The notes below the pieces were generated by a model that was not told where the DNA came from, did no database searches, and saw only the letters and a program-made list of their open reading frames with translations. From assembly GCA_025765615.1 (NCBI GenBank), contig JAIVFJ010000512.1:1-29504 (forward strand): a stretch of 29,504 nt of DNA, written 5' to 3'. The stretch comes from Zopfochytrium polystomum (Eukaryota > Chytridiomycota > Chytridiomycetes > Chytridiales > Chytridiaceae). Position numbers and translations under genes: made by a program. Shown here one piece after another: positions 28,071 through 29,504 of this stretch (within the stretch, counting starts at the first letter, position 1; each line of letters starts with the position of its first letter).

Positions 28071-29504
28071 TCACTTCTTCTTGCCTCCCCCACCGCCGGT
28101 CGCAGGCTTGGTTGGAGCTGCAGCTTTCGCTGCTGGCTGCTGCTGCTTTGGCGTGGCCGTTTGCTGCTTCTGCTTCGGCGCAGCCGTCTGCTGCTGCTTC
28201 GGATCAGCCGCCTGCTTTTGCGGTGATGACTGCTTCGAGGCCGCCGGCTGCTTTCTCTCACTGCCACTCCCTGATCCTCCAACAGTTGGGCGCACAGCAG
28301 TCTGCTGCACCTTCTGGGCAGGCGCCGCCTTCGTCCCGCCGCTACTTACAGCACTGCCTCCCCCCGCACGGCCACTTCCTGTCCTTTTCACCTCGGGGGT
28401 TTTTCCCGCACTACCACCGCCACCACTATCGTTCGCTCTGGCAGGCGCCGGAGAAACTTTCCCACTACCACCGCCCCTGCTTCCGGTGCCGGCCGCGACT
28501 TTGCCTCCGGTCGCAACTCCTCCCCTTTCTCGCGTCGTCCTGTGCCTTTCGCCCCGCCGCCTCCTCCGCCAGCCTTGGAACCTCCAGGACCCCCTCCACG
28601 CGTCGGTACTGTAGGTTTGCTGGCAGCCCCGGTCGCGCCGTTTCCGCGTCCACCCGTCGATGTCTTCCCAACAGTACCTCCTCCTTTGCTTACGCTACCG
28701 CCGCCTCCCGCACCACCGCCGCGACTGGTGACTGCAGGCGCCGCCACCGCCCGCTTACCGCCAGTCCCAGTCGTGCCGACACCCGCGCCAGTTTGACTCT
28801 TGCCAACACCGCTGCCCTTGCTGCTCTTTCCACCACCTACTCCACCACCGCCGCCGCGCGTCGTCTTAGCGCCCTGGCTCCCGGCCGCCGAAGGTGTTTT
28901 GCTACCGCCGCCGCCTCCGCCGCCCTTTGCTCCTCCACCGCGCGCCGTTCCTGCCGCCGCAGCCGCCTTTCCGCTAGCTCCGGTTGTGCCGCCGGCACGC
29001 CCACCGCCTGGAGCTTTGCCAGTGCCTCGGCCGGATTTACTTGCAGCCAAGCCTGTCGCTACCTTCCCGCCGGCACCCCCGCCTTTGCTTACGCCTCCGC
29101 CGGCCGTGCCGCCTCCTCTCGCACCACCTCCGCGCTTCGTTGGCGCCGACGCCGCCGCCGCAGCCTTGCCGTCAGTTCTGGTCGTGCCGACACGAGAACC
29201 AGCTTGACGGGTAGTGCCAGTTCCGCCGCCCTTTCCACCACCCACCCCACTACCGCCGCCGCGCGTCGTTGCCAACATGCTTCCGGCCGCCGAAGGTGAT
29301 TTGCCGACGCCGCCGCCGGCTCCGCGTCCACCGGCCGGCGTCTTGCCATTGCTTGCGCCAGATTTGCTGCCACCGCAGCCGCCGTCCTCCCTTGCCACCG
29401 CCGCCACTGCCGCCCTTCGCTCCTACGCCGGATCCGGACCCACCGCGTGACATTGCGGTCTCTGCGGGTCCTTCCGCCAGTTCCGGTCACGCCGCCGGAA
29501 CGCC
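28071..29504 (-). CDS. Gly/Ala/Lys-rich low-complexity repeat protein, 5' end outside window
   Basis: Stop TGA side at 28071; the frame runs off the right edge. It consists of RGGG, GGGK, GTT, AAAA and KTPSAAGS-type blocks. Two long in-frame units start KSPSAAGS (at 29283, plus-strand coordinate) and KTPSAAGS (28881), 402 bp apart. Similar RGG blocks upstream (MSRGGSGSGVGAKGG near 29453) suggest a third, so the ATG at 29453 is probably internal. The C-terminus is Lys/Gln-rich (KQQQTAAPKQKQQTATPKQQ) and ends GGGGGKKK. Two one-base frame changes are needed (about 28535 and 29405). RGG-like, basic, disordered composition is common in RNA-binding or nucleolar proteins, but no folded domain is present. 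A dead copy lies at 27340-27810. Confidence 0.6.
28881..29504 (-). repeat. 402-bp in-frame tandem repeat inside the Gly-rich gene
   Basis: The same 16-mer (CCGGCCGCCGAAGGTG on the plus strand) recurs at 28881 and 29283, a 402-bp period equal to 134 codons. The flanking RGGG, GVGGGK and VGTT blocks recur in the same order. A partial third unit appears to continue past the edge. Confidence 0.65.

Noticed and set aside
28112..29299. 395-residue plus-strand frame
   Set aside because: Shadow of the Gly-rich minus-strand gene: Gly codons read in reverse give Pro/Ala/Ser runs. The minus strand has the coherent repeat and a partner relic.

Overview
The window reads as nuclear DNA of a fungus, most likely an early-diverging zoosporic (chytrid-like) one. 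The genes are GC-rich and dense with short introns (about 55-250 nt, GT...AG). Intergenic DNA is full of homopolymers and microsatellites. The gene content includes an animal-type (class IIC, Na+/K+-ATPase-like) P-type ATPase, SPO11, a secreted GH28 polygalacturonase and an FkbM-type methyltransferase. The taxonomic placement is inference; kingdom Fungi is the firmer part.

Layout. (1) 71-3132 (+): 3' part of a class IIC P-type ATPase whose 5' end lies left of the window. (2) 3625-5917 (+): meiotic SPO11, preceded by three CACGTG boxes. (3) 6209-7010 (+): small SCP2-like protein. (4) 7747-8564 (+): Cys-rich protein with a hydrophobic C-terminal tail. (5) 9763-11190 (+): unrecognised two-exon protein. 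(6) 11749-13221 (+): intact 490-residue ankyrin-repeat protein, with an inverted, internally deleted relic of the same gene just upstream at 11440-11621 (-). (7) 14062-15365 (-): three-exon endo-polygalacturonase, intact, with a TATA box. (8) 15.4-17.9 kb: long stretch with no supported gene. (9) 17.9-20.8 kb: weak or broken coding pieces, namely a minus-strand piece, a badly frameshifted secreted Cys-rich gene, a minus-strand hydrophobic C-terminus, and a frameshifted HGR/RSQC zinc-motif gene. (10) 22192-23416 (+): second, better preserved copy of the zinc-motif gene with a polyQ/polyP N-terminus. (11) 23694: lone Tc1/mariner-type terminal repeat. (12) 24158-25509 (+): membrane-anchored FkbM-type methyltransferase. 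(13) 26456-27157 (+): secreted acidic-repeat protein. (14) 28071-29504 (-): Gly/Ala/Lys-rich low-complexity gene with a 402-bp in-frame repeat, followed by a decayed copy of its own 3' end at 27340-27810.

The genes do not form a pathway. Two patterns tie the window together. First, single-base shifts of frame recur inside otherwise well conserved proteins (ATPase, SPO11, zinc-motif genes, FkbM, acidic gene), often in G or C runs. The ATPase carries a compensated pair (minus one G, plus one C) right across its TGD motif. This fits base-calling errors in homopolymers, although some loci (18.5-19.2 kb) look truly decayed. The ankyrin, polygalacturonase and SCP2-like genes are clean. Second, several gene families sit here beside relics or diverged copies of themselves (ankyrin, Cys-rich, zinc-motif, Gly-rich), as expected of a region that duplicates and decays locally.

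No rRNA, tRNA or CRISPR array was recognised.
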